Positions 45,407 through 53,830 of a DNA stretch of 64,000 nt are shown piece by piece. The notes beneath the pieces are model-generated. The model was not told the DNA's origin and made no database searches. It was given only the letters and a program-made list of their open reading frames with translations. The position numbers and the translations under genes are program-made. Source of the stretch: Zoogloea oryzae (GTDB taxonomy: Bacteria > Pseudomonadota > Gammaproteobacteria > Burkholderiales > Rhodocyclaceae); contig NZ_BSPX01000002.1 in NCBI RefSeq assembly GCF_030161255.1, positions 1 to 64,000 on the forward strand. The letters are read 5' to 3'. Every line of letters begins with the position of its first letter. Positions within the stretch are counted from its first letter, which is position 1.

Positions 45407-47134
45407 TTAACCTCCTTCTCGGGGCTGCTCTTGATCGGCCTCGGCAGGCGCCCCGCTTTCCTCGCCAGCCTCGGGAGCGCCAGCCGCCCCCGCAGAATCG
45501 CCGCTGCCGGCCTCGCCCTCGCCGCCCGCCTCGCCGGGCGTGACGGCCTGCGCCTGCCCCTTGTCCGTGACCTTTGCCGGGTCCGTATCGAACACGAGGC
45601 CGAGGTCGTCCATTGTTTTCAACTCGGCCGCGCGGGCTTGAAACACTTCCTCGGGGTCGGCGCCGCCGGCCGTCTGACTGATTACGTCGGACACGGTCAT
45701 AAAGCCCGCGCGCACCGCCAGCCGGTATGCCGTGACCTCCTTAGTCGGATCGATCCACGACCAGCCGCGCGGCTTGTATCGGACCGCCTCGACATACATT
45801 TGCCGCCGCGAGTAGTAATCGGGGATCGACACCTCGCCCGCGAGGACAAGGGCATCGAGCAAATCCGGATAGATCGCCATCCGGAACGACCGGATAAACC
45901 AGCCCTGCAGGACGCGCCAGAGATCGCGGTCGACGAGCTGCGCCGCCCGCTCGCTCGAGTAGTTCGTTTGCGACCAGTCACCCGTAAGCGCCGCGTAAGA
46001 GACGCCCACCCCGACCGCCGCCGATCGGAGCATATGACGTAGGAAAGGGTCCATCGCCGCGTTAGGCCGGCTCGGATTGAAGCCTTGGAAAATCTCGCCG
46101 GGGGCGAGGTCCATAATCACGCCCGGCGACATATCGACAACGCGCTCGCCGTCCTCGACGTCGTCCTCGTCGCCAACGCCGTCCACCGGGTCGTCCGCCT
46201 CGGGAGACTGCCGAAAGCCCATGATCGCGGCCGAGGCCCGCATCGCGACAATCTCGGCCTCCTCATAGCCGCCGACGTTGTTCATGCGCTTGAGCGCGGC
46301 ATGAAACCACGGCTCGCCGCGCGTCTGCGGCCAGCGGTCCACGAGGTGGAGGTGGATGATCTCGTCCGCCGGCACCCGGATAAACCGCGACGCGGTCAGG
46401 GTGGAAAACTGGAAGTCGCCCGGGTGGCCGGGATAAAGCCAGTAGGCGACCGGCCGGAGCCACTGGTCGACCTCGATACCCATCCGGATCGGGTTCCCGT
46501 TGTCGGGGTTCGTCGCCTGCGAATAGTTATCGACGAGCCGGTCGGCCTCGATCACCTCGAGCGCAAACGCGACCGAGTTCTCGCGCCCGAACGCCTGCCG
46601 CACCTTGCGCACGAGGACCTCGCCGTCCCGAGCGACCGCCATCACGAGCACCCGCTCGAGGTCGTGCAGGTGCAGCTTTCCGGCCGTGTGACACGAATCG
46701 GCCTTTGCCCATCGATCGAACGCGCGTTTAATCGCGAGATTGATCGGCGCCCGCAACACGCCGCCCGCAGTCGCGACCGTCGCCTGCATGCCCACCCCGC
46801 CGCCGATCACGTTGTTTGCGATCTGCCGCAGCGCGTTTTTTGCGTGCTCGTTGTCGCGGCACACCTGACGCGAGCGAGCCCGCAGCATCCGGAGGGACGT
46901 AACGAGTTCCGCATCGGCGGACGTGTTCATCGGCGTCCAATCGGACGTTAGGCGGTCCACCTTCGCGCCTGCGTACATGCGCCGCCCGCGTGCAGACGTC
47001 TGCACAGCCGCCCGCGAGAGGGGCGTCCGGCCGAGCCGCTCCGGCCCGCTTCGCTCGCGCCACGCGTTAAGGACGACACTCCCGGGCGTACGGACGCGCT
47101 CCGCGTTGTACCAAGGCTTTTTAACTTGTCCCAC
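45407..47134 (-). CDS. portal protein, lambda family
   Basis: Forms the dodecameric DNA gate at the capsid vertex. 575 residues from GTG 47134. Typical lambda-portal stretches include DNEHAKNALRQIANNVIGGGVGMQ, ARDGEVLVRKVRQ, IHLHLVDRWPQTRGEPWFHAALK and ALTGDWSQTNYSSERAA. The C-terminal 60 residues are acidic and low in complexity. An exact copy of the dispersed palindrome is read as VQTSA near residue 45. It follows two small genes after terL. Confidence 0.92.
   Translation of the reverse strand: MGQVKKPWYNAERVRTPGSVVLNAWRERSGPERLGRTPLSRAAVQTSARGRRMYAGAKVDRLTSDWTPMNTSADAELVTSLRMLRARSRQVCRDNEHAKNALRQIANNVIGGGVGMQATVATAGGVLRAPINLAIKRAFDRWAKADSCHTAGKLHLHDLERVLVMAVARDGEVLVRKVRQAFGRENSVAFALEVIEADRLVDNYSQATNPDNGNPIRMGIEVDQWLRPVAYWLYPGHPGDFQFSTLTASRFIRVPADEIIHLHLVDRWPQTRGEPWFHAALKRMNNVGGYEEAEIVAMRASAAIMGFRQSPEADDPVDGVGDEDDVEDGERVVDMSPGVIMDLAPGEIFQGFNPSRPNAAMDPFLRHMLRSAAVGVGVSYAALTGDWSQTNYSSERAAQLVDRDLWRVLQGWFIRSFRMAIYPDLLDALVLAGEVSIPDYYSRRQMYVEAVRYKPRGWSWIDPTKEVTAYRLAVRAGFMTVSDVISQTAGGADPEEVFQARAAELKTMDDLGLVFDTDPAKVTDKGQAQAVTPGEAGGEGEAGSGDSAGAAGAPEAGEESGAPAEADQEQPREGG
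46991..47004. repeat. dispersed palindrome TGCAGACGTCTGCA, site 4
   Basis: Exact copy, 16-bp palindrome with its flanks, in the 5' part of the portal gene. Confidence 0.9.
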
Positions 47135-47291
47135 CGTTCCCCCCCCACTTGATCCGATACCGCCGGACACGGCCAGCCGCCGCCATCTGCAGCCCGCACC
47201 ACAGGCCGAACAACCGCCCGCGCCCGAATGCGCGAGCCGTCGAATACGCCGACCACGCAAGCCGACCACGCACCCCCGGATTAAGATTCAT
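47121..47291 (-). CDS. small basic protein between terL and portal
   Basis: 56 residues, MNLNPGVRGRLAWSAYSTARAFGRGRL..., basic and aromatic. ATG 47291 overlaps the previous stop (ATGA), and its own end overlaps the portal start. It occupies the place of lambda W, but I see no clear W similarity. Coding status rests on the coupling. Confidence 0.5.
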   Translation of the reverse strand: MNLNPGVRGRLAWSAYSTARAFGRGRLFGLWCGLQMAAAGRVRRYRIKWGGNGGTS

Positions 47292-47878
47292 CCCCGGAAC
47301 CTCACAGCAAAGCGCCCGGGATTCCCGAGCCCATTCGCCGCCGCCTGCGCTTTCCGCTCGCGCCGGACGATCCGCAAACACCGCTGCTCAAGCTCGAGGA
47401 GCGCCGCGACGGGCTCCTTTTTCAGCGACCGCGCCCCGATCGAATACTCGACGGTAAGGCCGCCGTTCACCCGCGACTTCAACTCAGCCCGAACCGCCTC
47501 GAGGTCCTGCTCGGCCTGACTCCGGCCGTCAAACGCCGCCGTCGCAGCCAGCCCCGCGAGGTTTGGCCGAGCCCGGAGGACGCCCGTCCCGACCGTCAGC
47601 CGCGCGGCGGCCTTCGTCGCGTACGCCTGCCAGCTCCACACCACCACCGACGAACCGGAATTCAGCGCCGCCGACTGCGCCGGGGTCAGCGCGAACGACC
47701 AGCCGGAGCCCGCCGCAGTCCCGACCAGGTCGAGCCCGCCAGCCCCTTGCGTCCCGCGAAAACTGAACGTCAGCGACCAGCCACCCGAGGCCGTGATCTG
47801 CCCGAGCACCGGATCGGAGAACGCGACCTCGGACCAGCCGACCGAATCGCCCGCATTAACAATCAAAGGAATTTTCAT
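47288..47878 (-). CDS. phage head-associated protein with gpW-like C-terminus
   Basis: 196 residues from ATG 47878. Residues 1-115 are a beta domain (IVNAGDSVGWSEV ... VWSWQAYATK). The C-terminal part (AEQDLEAVRAELKSRVNGG, SIGARSLKKEPVAALLELEQR) recalls gpW in helix-hairpin-helix layout. Proteins of this type are recurrent beside terminase and portal genes in pseudomonad and betaproteobacterial phages. A head-completion role is likely but unproven. Confidence 0.6.
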   Translation of the reverse strand: MKIPLIVNAGDSVGWSEVAFSDPVLGQITASGGWSLTFSFRGTQGAGGLDLVGTAAGSGWSFALTPAQSAALNSGSSVVVWSWQAYATKAAARLTVGTGVLRARPNLAGLAATAAFDGRSQAEQDLEAVRAELKSRVNGGLTVEYSIGARSLKKEPVAALLELEQRCLRIVRRERKAQAAANGLGNPGRFAVRFRG

Positions 47879-47889
47879 AGACCCACCAC

Positions 47890-50109
47890 TTAGCCCCACG
47901 ACCTAGCCGAGAACCCACCGCCACCACGCGGCCCACTCTTGCGGACCTTGCGGCGAACGACCCGAGGCGCGGCCGGCGCAGGCGTTAAAAAGCCCGCGTC
48001 GTCGTGAGACTCGGCGGGCTCGTTGTCTTGCTGCTCGAGCAGCTCCGGCGGATCGGACGAGGCCGGAGGCCCGGCCGCCCTGACCTGCTCGGGCTGCACC
48101 TGGTCGGCGCGACCTTCGTCGGCCTGCTCTTGCTCGGCGCGCTCCTGGTCGAGCGCCTCGGGCGTCTCGTCGTCGTCCGAGAGATCGACCGGGGCCTCCT
48201 CCTGCTCGGGCTCCGCGATCAAACTCCGCTGACGCAAGCGCGCCTCGATCGCGTCCCAATGCCCCGGCTGCATCAAGTTCGTCTTGAGGCGCCGCGCCGC
48301 GTGCAGCGCGTACACCTCACAGTCGAGCGCCTCGTTTCTGACGCCGGCCTTTTTCTGCCACGTCAGCCGATTGCGATTGATCCGACTCGGGGCCTTTACT
48401 TCGCTCGTGAGCTGCTCCCAATAGTCGGGCCGGACGCCGCGATACCAATGCAAGCACCCGGCGCCCGCCTTCTCGATTTTCAGCCGCGTGTCGAGAATGA
48501 GGTCCTTCGCGCGGGCCGTCCCGACGATGTACGTCTCGAGGCCCTTTTTCGCCATCTTTCCCGCCTTGCCCGGATCGACCCGGCGGGGCGTGCTGAAAAT
48601 CTCCTTTTTGTCGTCGGACGCCTCGGCCGCGCCCTTGATCGCCATGTAACGATGCCCGCGACGCGGGCGAACGAAGGCGTGCACGATCTCGGTCCGATTG
48701 CCGTCCGAGCCGTCGATCGAAACCGCGTTGATCCGCAGCACCGCGCCGGACGCGTGCCGATACTCGCGCGTCAACAATGCGTCGAGGTCGAGCCATGCCC
48801 CGGCCTTCGGCTGCAGGGTCGAGCCGTAGATTTCGCCCCAATAGACTAACCATGACTCCTCACCCCGCCCCCATGCGCGGATGATGATCGCGAGCCGGTC
48901 GTGCTGGACGTCCACCCCGGCGGTCATCAACAGGCCGCCGGCCGGAACGGTAAATTCCGCGTAATCCTCGGCGCGGAGCTTGAGATCGTCGCCGTCCGGA
49001 AGGTCGGATTTATAGGCATACGGAAGGCCCTCGGTATTGTTCCGAAAGCTCCGCATTTTCGTATCGTCGCCGAGCGCGAGGGCGTGCTCCGCAATCAGCC
49101 GCTTTTTCAGCAGCTCCGACATGACCGAGCCGGGGAACGGCGAATACAGCTCATTGATATAAAAGCTCGCCATTCCCTGAAACTGCGCCGAGGCCCGCCA
49201 CACCCCGCGACGGACGGCGCGATTTTTCTCCGCATCCGTCCACAGCGCGTCGCAGTGTGGGCAATGGTAGCGAGCCGAGGCCAGGTCGATCCGGCCGAAA
49301 ATCTCATGAGGCGGGACGTCCCGCTCAACCCATCGGACTTGCTCCCACGCGAGCACCTGCTCCTCGCCGCAATGCGGACACGGAACCCAAAACTTCCGCT
49401 GATCGCCCGCCAGGTACGACGCCCAAATCCGCGAGACACCTTCAATCGTCGGCGTCCCCCCGAAAATGACTTTCCGGCGCGGAAATGTTTTTGTCCGCTC
49501 TTTCAAAAGCGTGATCGTGTCGCCCTGCTCCCGGACGTTCTCGTTACAGTCGTCCGGCTCCTCGACGCACACCACCGGGGCCGGCGTCGATTTGACCGAG
49601 GCCGGCGAGTTTGAGCCGACGAACTTCAGGAAGCCGCCCGGGAAATCCTTGAATTCCCACCGGGCCTTAGACTTCGGCGGGAGCTTCTTTTGTAGGACGA
49701 CGGTCGCCTCGACCATCGGCTCGAACTTCTCGGCGTTGAACTCCTGCGCCGACTTCTCCTTCGCGAACATGACAATCATCGGCGCCGGATCGACGTCGAT
49801 TCGCTTGCCCAAGTAATTCAGGATCACGCCGTCCGTCCACGCGACCTGCGCCGACTTCGCGCAACTCACCTCAACGACCGCCGGATCGTCGAGCGCGTCG
49901 TGAATCCCCGCGACCCACGGCGTTATATCCGGGTTGTAATCACCCGGGAGCGCGCTCCCCTTCGCCGAGAGCTTTCGCCGATCCTTCGCCCATACCGTCG
50001 TCCCCATCTTGACCGGCGGCTCGAGCTGGGCCAGCACTCGACGCATCAAGGCTTGCACGCTCGGCATCGTATCTAGCGAGCTGGCGCAATGCGGAATATG
50101 TGTAGTCAT
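47890..50109 (-). CDS. terL: terminase large subunit, GpA family
   Basis: Packages DNA into the prohead. 739 residues: deviant Walker A in VEVSCAKSAQVAWTDG as in lambda gpA, Walker B-like VVCVEEPDD, coupling TIFGGTP-like segment VIFGGTPTIEGVS, and a zinc-knuckle pair CPHCGEEQ and CPHCDALW near residue 240-290. The nuclease half follows (MTAGVDVQHDRLAI, VSIDGSDGNRTE). The last 110 residues are an acidic Gln/Glu/Pro-rich tail. The start overlaps terS by 170 bp; ATG 50067 is an alternative. GpA-type enzymes usually cut cos sites. Confidence 0.92.
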   Translation of the reverse strand: MTTHIPHCASSLDTMPSVQALMRRVLAQLEPPVKMGTTVWAKDRRKLSAKGSALPGDYNPDITPWVAGIHDALDDPAVVEVSCAKSAQVAWTDGVILNYLGKRIDVDPAPMIVMFAKEKSAQEFNAEKFEPMVEATVVLQKKLPPKSKARWEFKDFPGGFLKFVGSNSPASVKSTPAPVVCVEEPDDCNENVREQGDTITLLKERTKTFPRRKVIFGGTPTIEGVSRIWASYLAGDQRKFWVPCPHCGEEQVLAWEQVRWVERDVPPHEIFGRIDLASARYHCPHCDALWTDAEKNRAVRRGVWRASAQFQGMASFYINELYSPFPGSVMSELLKKRLIAEHALALGDDTKMRSFRNNTEGLPYAYKSDLPDGDDLKLRAEDYAEFTVPAGGLLMTAGVDVQHDRLAIIIRAWGRGEESWLVYWGEIYGSTLQPKAGAWLDLDALLTREYRHASGAVLRINAVSIDGSDGNRTEIVHAFVRPRRGHRYMAIKGAAEASDDKKEIFSTPRRVDPGKAGKMAKKGLETYIVGTARAKDLILDTRLKIEKAGAGCLHWYRGVRPDYWEQLTSEVKAPSRINRNRLTWQKKAGVRNEALDCEVYALHAARRLKTNLMQPGHWDAIEARLRQRSLIAEPEQEEAPVDLSDDDETPEALDQERAEQEQADEGRADQVQPEQVRAAGPPASSDPPELLEQQDNEPAESHDDAGFLTPAPAAPRVVRRKVRKSGPRGGGGFSARSWG

Positions 50110-50503
50110 TCAACAAACCAATATCGATTTCGACGCCGTAAAGGGCGTCTAGCTCGGCCTTTAGCTTGTCGTCGCGCGAGAGCAGCGCCGTCCGGAAAGC
50201 CCCGATCATCCGCGACAGCTCGGGCTCGAGCTGCTCGACGTTCACCACCTGCCCCCGCTTCTCCGCGAGCGTGAGGAGCTTTAACTCCCGCTCGACGCGC
50301 TCGGTCATTGCCCGTTCATAGGTCAGATCGACCCCGTCCTGTGACATATGCCCGGCGGCCACCGCGCGCAAATGCTTGATGTACGCGACCCGGACCTCGT
50401 CGAGCGTCGCCGCTTTCCAGTCGAGCCCGAGCGCGCCGAGGTGCCGACTTACCGCGCTTTGATCTAGCCCGAGGTGCTCCGCGATTTGCTGTTGCGTAGG
50501 CAT
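49940..50503 (-). CDS. terS: terminase small subunit (Nu1-like)
   Basis: 187 residues. An N-terminal helix-turn-helix (TQQQIAEHLGLDQSAVSRHLGALG) is the expected DNA-recognition domain. A helical oligomerisation segment follows (ERVERELKLLTLAEKRGQVV). It directly precedes terL. The long overlap with terL leaves the last 55 residues, which are Gly/Ala-rich, doubly coded. Confidence 0.82.
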   Translation of the reverse strand: MPTQQQIAEHLGLDQSAVSRHLGALGLDWKAATLDEVRVAYIKHLRAVAAGHMSQDGVDLTYERAMTERVERELKLLTLAEKRGQVVNVEQLEPELSRMIGAFRTALLSRDDKLKAELDALYGVEIDIGLLNDYTYSALRQLARYDAERASLDASSAGPARAAGQDGDDGMGEGSAKALGEGERAPG

Positions 50504-50632
50504 TCAACCCCCTGTGTTTTATGACCCCCTAGCACGAGCCACACCGAGACAGAATCGGCGGTCATCGCGCCCGCTCAGTTAAGAGGCCAGGAAGGACCCG
50601 GAATTTTCAGACAACCGGCAAGGACGACCAGG

Positions 50633-51220
50633 TCAGCGGCGACGCCGCGAGGCGAGCCACTTGTGGTGACGCTCGAGGAGAACGGGGAACTTCTCGGCGA
50701 CGAACGCCTGCAGCGCGTCTTGAACTTCCCGATTCGCCAGCCCATCCGGAACGGACGGGCCGAACAGTTCGCGGATGCCGAGGGCGTGCCAGCTCGCCTT
50801 GCCCCGCGTTTTCATTTTCTTGTGCTGCGCACCCTCGACCCGGACGAATACCCCGCGATGCCCGTTAGGCATCACGCCGATGAATGCGCCCGAGATCGTC
50901 TTGCGACCGTGCAGCACCGAAACCGACACGCCGCGAGAGGTGTCACGCGCCGAGAACTCGACGAGCGGGATCGGCTGCCCCCGAGCGATCACTGCCGCCC
51001 GGAGCTTGCTCGGCGACGCGCGGGATATGCTCAAGCCTGCCTTGATCGTCCGCACCCGAACTTTATAACCCGCGTCCCGGATGCCTCTCGCCGCTGCGAC
51101 TTTCGCCTGCTCGGCCATCTCGTTAAGCGCGCCCGATGTAGCCTTGTCGCGCATGTCGCGCGCCGCGGTCGAGAACTCAAGCGCCACCGTCCCGGCATTC
51201 GTCCTGCACCCGATCTGCAC
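50633..51220 (-). CDS. minor tail protein Z-like
   Basis: 195 residues from GTG 51220, the first start after the terminator at 51236. Features AARGIRDAGYKVRVRTIKAGLSISRASPSKLRAAVIARG, IPLVEFSARDT and GAFIGVMPNGHRGVF identify the prophage minor tail protein Z family. In lambda, Z lies between FII and U. Here it is the first late gene, before terS, far from the tail block. Confidence 0.75.
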   Translation of the reverse strand: MQIGCRTNAGTVALEFSTAARDMRDKATSGALNEMAEQAKVAAARGIRDAGYKVRVRTIKAGLSISRASPSKLRAAVIARGQPIPLVEFSARDTSRGVSVSVLHGRKTISGAFIGVMPNGHRGVFVRVEGAQHKKMKTRGKASWHALGIRELFGPSVPDGLANREVQDALQAFVAEKFPVLLERHHKWLASRRRR

Positions 51221-51235
51221 CGCCCCGACCCCCCA

Positions 51236-51270
51236 AAAAGCAAAAGGCCCGCTAGACGAGCTAGAGGGCC
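51236..51270 (-). terminator. intrinsic terminator at the start of the late operon (tR'-like)
   Basis: GGCCC...GGGCC hairpin with inner CTAG arms, then TTTTGCTTTTT on the minus strand. It lies 66 bp past the antiterminator-like gene and before all late genes. Confidence 0.78.
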
Positions 51271-51299
51271 TTGAACGCACGAAACCTGATTCTGCCCGA

Positions 51300-51328
51300 A
51301 TCGTGCCAGTTATGTCCGGATCGGTCAA
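51300..51328 (-). promoter_or_regulatory. candidate late promoter (pR'-like)
   Basis: On the minus strand TTGACC (51328-51323), 17-bp spacer, CACGAT (51305-51300). The -35 is good and the -10 weak. Start would be about 25 bp before the terminator, which is the layout needed for Q-type antitermination. Confidence 0.4.
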
Positions 51329-51336
51329 TAGCGGCC

Positions 51337-51705
51337 CTATAAATCGGCCGCGATGTCGTTCATATGCCCGAGCAAGCGATCACCGGCCACATTAAGCCGC
51401 TCGGAGACTCGTTGCCGATGCCACCCGAACTTAGCCGCGATCTCCTTCACCTTGAGCCGATCGACATAAGTCGCTTTTATTAGATCGCGGTCGCCTTCAT
51501 CGAGCCGCTTAATCGCCTTATCCGTAAATTCGCAGTCGTCCACGTTGCCCCCGACACCGATCGGCGGCCGAGACTCGGCAGGCATCACGCCCGCAAGCCC
51601 ATCGCGAAACATAGGCGAACACGTCGCCCAACCGACACCGCCGTCCTGATTTCGGACAACCCACCGGCCCCACGCACTCAGCAATGAATTGACATACGGA
51701 ATCAC
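51337..51705 (-). CDS. Q-like late antiterminator
   Basis: 122 residues from GTG 51705. The C-terminal half is a sigma-region-4-like helix-turn-helix (LDEGDRDLIKATYVDRLKVKEIAAKFGWHRQRVSERL). The N-terminus (VNSLLSAWGRWVVRNQDGGVGW) is the hallmark of phage antitermination Q-type proteins. It ends just before the terminator and the late genes. It should allow RNA polymerase to read the 22-kb late operon. Confidence 0.78.
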   Translation of the reverse strand: MIPYVNSLLSAWGRWVVRNQDGGVGWATCSPMFRDGLAGVMPAESRPPIGVGGNVDDCEFTDKAIKRLDEGDRDLIKATYVDRLKVKEIAAKFGWHRQRVSERLNVAGDRLLGHMNDIAADL

Positions 51706-52217
51706 AAAACACCCCTTTCTAAAGCCTTTCGCAGATCGCGCCAGGTCGCGCACCAAGCCTCAATGCGATCGATCCACGGGCGTCCGTCGATTTTTGGATT
51801 AATGCCGACTGAATTACCGATGTCCTGCGCTATCGTTTCGCGCCAGGCCCTCACCTCCTCGCGGGAATGCACTCCCGCTCTGATCCATGCGTCCGAGACG
51901 CGGTCAAAATCAGCGCCGCAACGATCCACCGCCGCGCCCCATCCCTCGGGCACCCGAACACGGCACCCGCTAAACTCAACCAACACCAGCCGAGGCGCCC
52001 CGGACGGTGCTGCAGACGTCTGCAACTCCCGAGCGAAGCGGCCAGCCGCCGCCCGCACGTCATCACCCACCCCCGGCCGCGCAATTCCGCGCGCCTGCAG
52101 ATCGGCACGAGCGCGCCGCGTGACCTCGGCAGCATCGGCCGCCGCCCGCTCCGCACTGGCGGCCTTTGCCGCGCGGATGTTCCGCGCCCGCTCCTCGGCC
52201 GTAAGGGCCTTACTCAT
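51702..52217 (-). CDS. unknown early protein between replication and Q genes
   Basis: 171 residues. The N-terminal third is a basic/Ala-rich helix (TAEERARNIRAAKAASAERAA). The rest is mixed (GWGAAVDRCGADFDRVSDAWIRAG, INPKIDGRPWIDRIEAW). It occupies the lambda P position, but no helicase-loader signature is seen. An exact palindrome copy is read as LQTSA near residue 67. It is coupled to both neighbours by 4-bp and similar overlaps. Confidence 0.55.
   Translation of the reverse strand: MSKALTAEERARNIRAAKAASAERAAADAAEVTRRARADLQARGIARPGVGDDVRAAAGRFARELQTSAAPSGAPRLVLVEFSGCRVRVPEGWGAAVDRCGADFDRVSDAWIRAGVHSREEVRAWRETIAQDIGNSVGINPKIDGRPWIDRIEAWCATWRDLRKALERGVL
52011..52024. repeat. dispersed palindrome TGCAGACGTCTGCA, site 5
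   Basis: Exact 14-bp copy inside the 171-residue gene. Confidence 0.9.
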
Positions 52218-53470
52218 TCCGCGCTCCTCTCATGCGCAGCCCGGACCCTCGCCCGAAACTGCTCCTCAGACTCACCAGGCCGCGCCCCGGAAATCCCGAG
52301 CTTTCGCGCCAGCGCCTCAAAATCCGCCAGCCCGCGAGCCGCATCGCGCCGCCCCCGGACGCGCTCGACCCCGCGCCGCACCGCCGCCCGCTCCGACTTC
52401 ACGACCGCCGCGACGTACTTCACCGGCACCGGCTGGAACGACCCCTGTTTTTCCCGCTCCTCGAGCGAGAGCTTGATCGCCGACCGCAGCTCGGCCACCG
52501 TGACCCCGTTCGCCGCCATTTCCGCCGGCACCTTCGACGCCGCCGGAACGCGGATAGCGCGCTCGGCCAACACCCGCCGCAAAGTCGCCTCGAGCGATTC
52601 CGCAGAGTCACCACCAGCCCCGGCCGTCGACTCGTTTTCTGCCAAACCTGCGCGCTCGTCGTCTCCGCAGTCGGTCGGCGTCGCACCACCAGGCGCAGCA
52701 AGGCCGCCGGAGCGGCGCATCGGCGCCGCGTGTGAGGCCGGAGGCCGATCTCGATCAACCTCCCCGGAGTCGGCCCCCTGCGGGCCGACGTGTGAGCCCG
52801 CAGGGCGATCTCGATCCGGGTTTGCGTAGGTTTCGCCGGACCGGCAACAAGCCGGGGCGGCCTGTGAGGCCGGAGGCCGATCTCGATTTACCCCCGCCGC
52901 AGCCGCGCCGCCCGGAGCCCCTTCGTTAACCGCTGTTGACGACGACTGGGGGGGCGTAAACCCTTGATCTCTGATGTGTGGCCCGTTCCCGGATTCCGGC
53001 CACTCCCCGGGGGTGGCCTCTTCGTCCTCGACCCACGCCCAAGGCGTTGAATCGTATGGATTTTCTCCTCGCTCCGGGGTGGCTCGATATGGGGGTAAAG
53101 GGGTGGCCCGATGGTGGCCCGTTTGAAATGGACGCACTGACCCGTAATCAGCCAGAGGGCACAAAAAACAGAGCACAGGGCCGCCCCTGCTCGCGAGCAA
53201 GCCCGCCGCCTCGAGCCGCTCCACAAGCCGCCGCGCGACCTCCTTCCGGGCCTTTGGCGTATCGGCGAGCCGGATCGTCTGGGAGCCCTGCCCCTTCCTG
53301 ATCTCGTATTCCCCGTGCTCGCCGATCGCCTGATAGCTGATACCCGTCACCATGCCGATCAAACCCGTCCGGCGGTCCATACGGGTCCGCAGGAAAACAT
53401 AGGTCTTGACGAGCACCGGCTCGAGGCGATCGATCACCTCGAGTTCACGGTCGGACAGGTATATCCCCAC
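52214..53470 (-). CDS. putative phage replication initiator (O-like) with internal repeats
   Basis: 418 residues. The N-terminal 115 (LVKTYVFLRTRMDRRTGLIG, then a helical region ending VERLEAAGLLASRG) read as a winged-helix DNA-binding domain. The middle (about 195-246) has three repeats of DRDRPPASHAAP type encoded by near-identical 25-bp DNA repeats. The C-terminal 170 residues are basic and helical. This is the architecture of lambda O, where origin iterons lie inside the gene, and the position between cII-type and Q genes agrees. I do not recognise a close homologue. Confidence 0.5.
   Translation of the reverse strand: MGIYLSDRELEVIDRLEPVLVKTYVFLRTRMDRRTGLIGMVTGISYQAIGEHGEYEIRKGQGSQTIRLADTPKARKEVARRLVERLEAAGLLASRGGPVLCFLCPLADYGSVRPFQTGHHRATPLPPYRATPERGENPYDSTPWAWVEDEEATPGEWPESGNGPHIRDQGFTPPQSSSTAVNEGAPGGAAAAGVNRDRPPASQAAPACCRSGETYANPDRDRPAGSHVGPQGADSGEVDRDRPPASHAAPMRRSGGLAAPGGATPTDCGDDERAGLAENESTAGAGGDSAESLEATLRRVLAERAIRVPAASKVPAEMAANGVTVAELRSAIKLSLEEREKQGSFQPVPVKYVAAVVKSERAAVRRGVERVRGRRDAARGLADFEALARKLGISGARPGESEEQFRARVRAAHERSAE
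52731..52887. repeat. three 25-bp direct repeats, candidate origin iterons
   Basis: Units at 52731-52755, 52791-52815 and 52863-52887. The outer two are identical (beginning TGTGAGGCCGGAGGCC and ending GATCTCGAT). The middle one differs at about four bases that preserve a small internal palindrome. Steps are 60 and 72 bp. They lie within the O-like gene. Confidence 0.6.
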
Positions 53471-53473
53471 GAC

Positions 53474-53830
53474 CTACGCGCCCCTGCGCGGGATCGCCCG
53501 CGTCGGCCGGAACGCCGCCGGGGAATCGACCCGAACGAGGACGACGCGCCACCAGAGCGCGTCACAATCCCACTCGACGCCGACCTCCTCGACACGCCCC
53601 CATACATCCACCGCGCGCACATCAACGAGATCGCCAGGGCTGCCCCACGGACACCGCAAACCCAAACCCATCACCCGGGCGAATACGGTGCGAGGAAGCA
53701 CACAGCCCCGAGGCGGGGACAACGGGACGGGGTCAGCAGGCCGGAGCACCGCCCGACCATCCTCGACGAGTCGGCGGACGGCGTCCGCATCGATGCGAAT
53801 CCGCCGCCAAGCCAAGCGCGACACCGTCAT
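53474..53830 (-). CDS. small phage protein with ASCH/PUA-like motif
   Basis: 118 residues. RCPWGSPGDLVDVR resembles the CPYGxPGDxLWVRE signature of phage proteins carrying an ASCH-like (PUA-fold) domain, and the preceding AVRRLVEDGRAVLRP fits the usual lead helix. Such domains may bind RNA or nucleotides. Function unknown; placed among early genes after cII. Confidence 0.4.
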   Translation of the reverse strand: MTVSRLAWRRIRIDADAVRRLVEDGRAVLRPADPVPLSPPRGCVLPRTVFARVMGLGLRCPWGSPGDLVDVRAVDVWGRVEEVGVEWDCDALWWRVVLVRVDSPAAFRPTRAIPRRGA

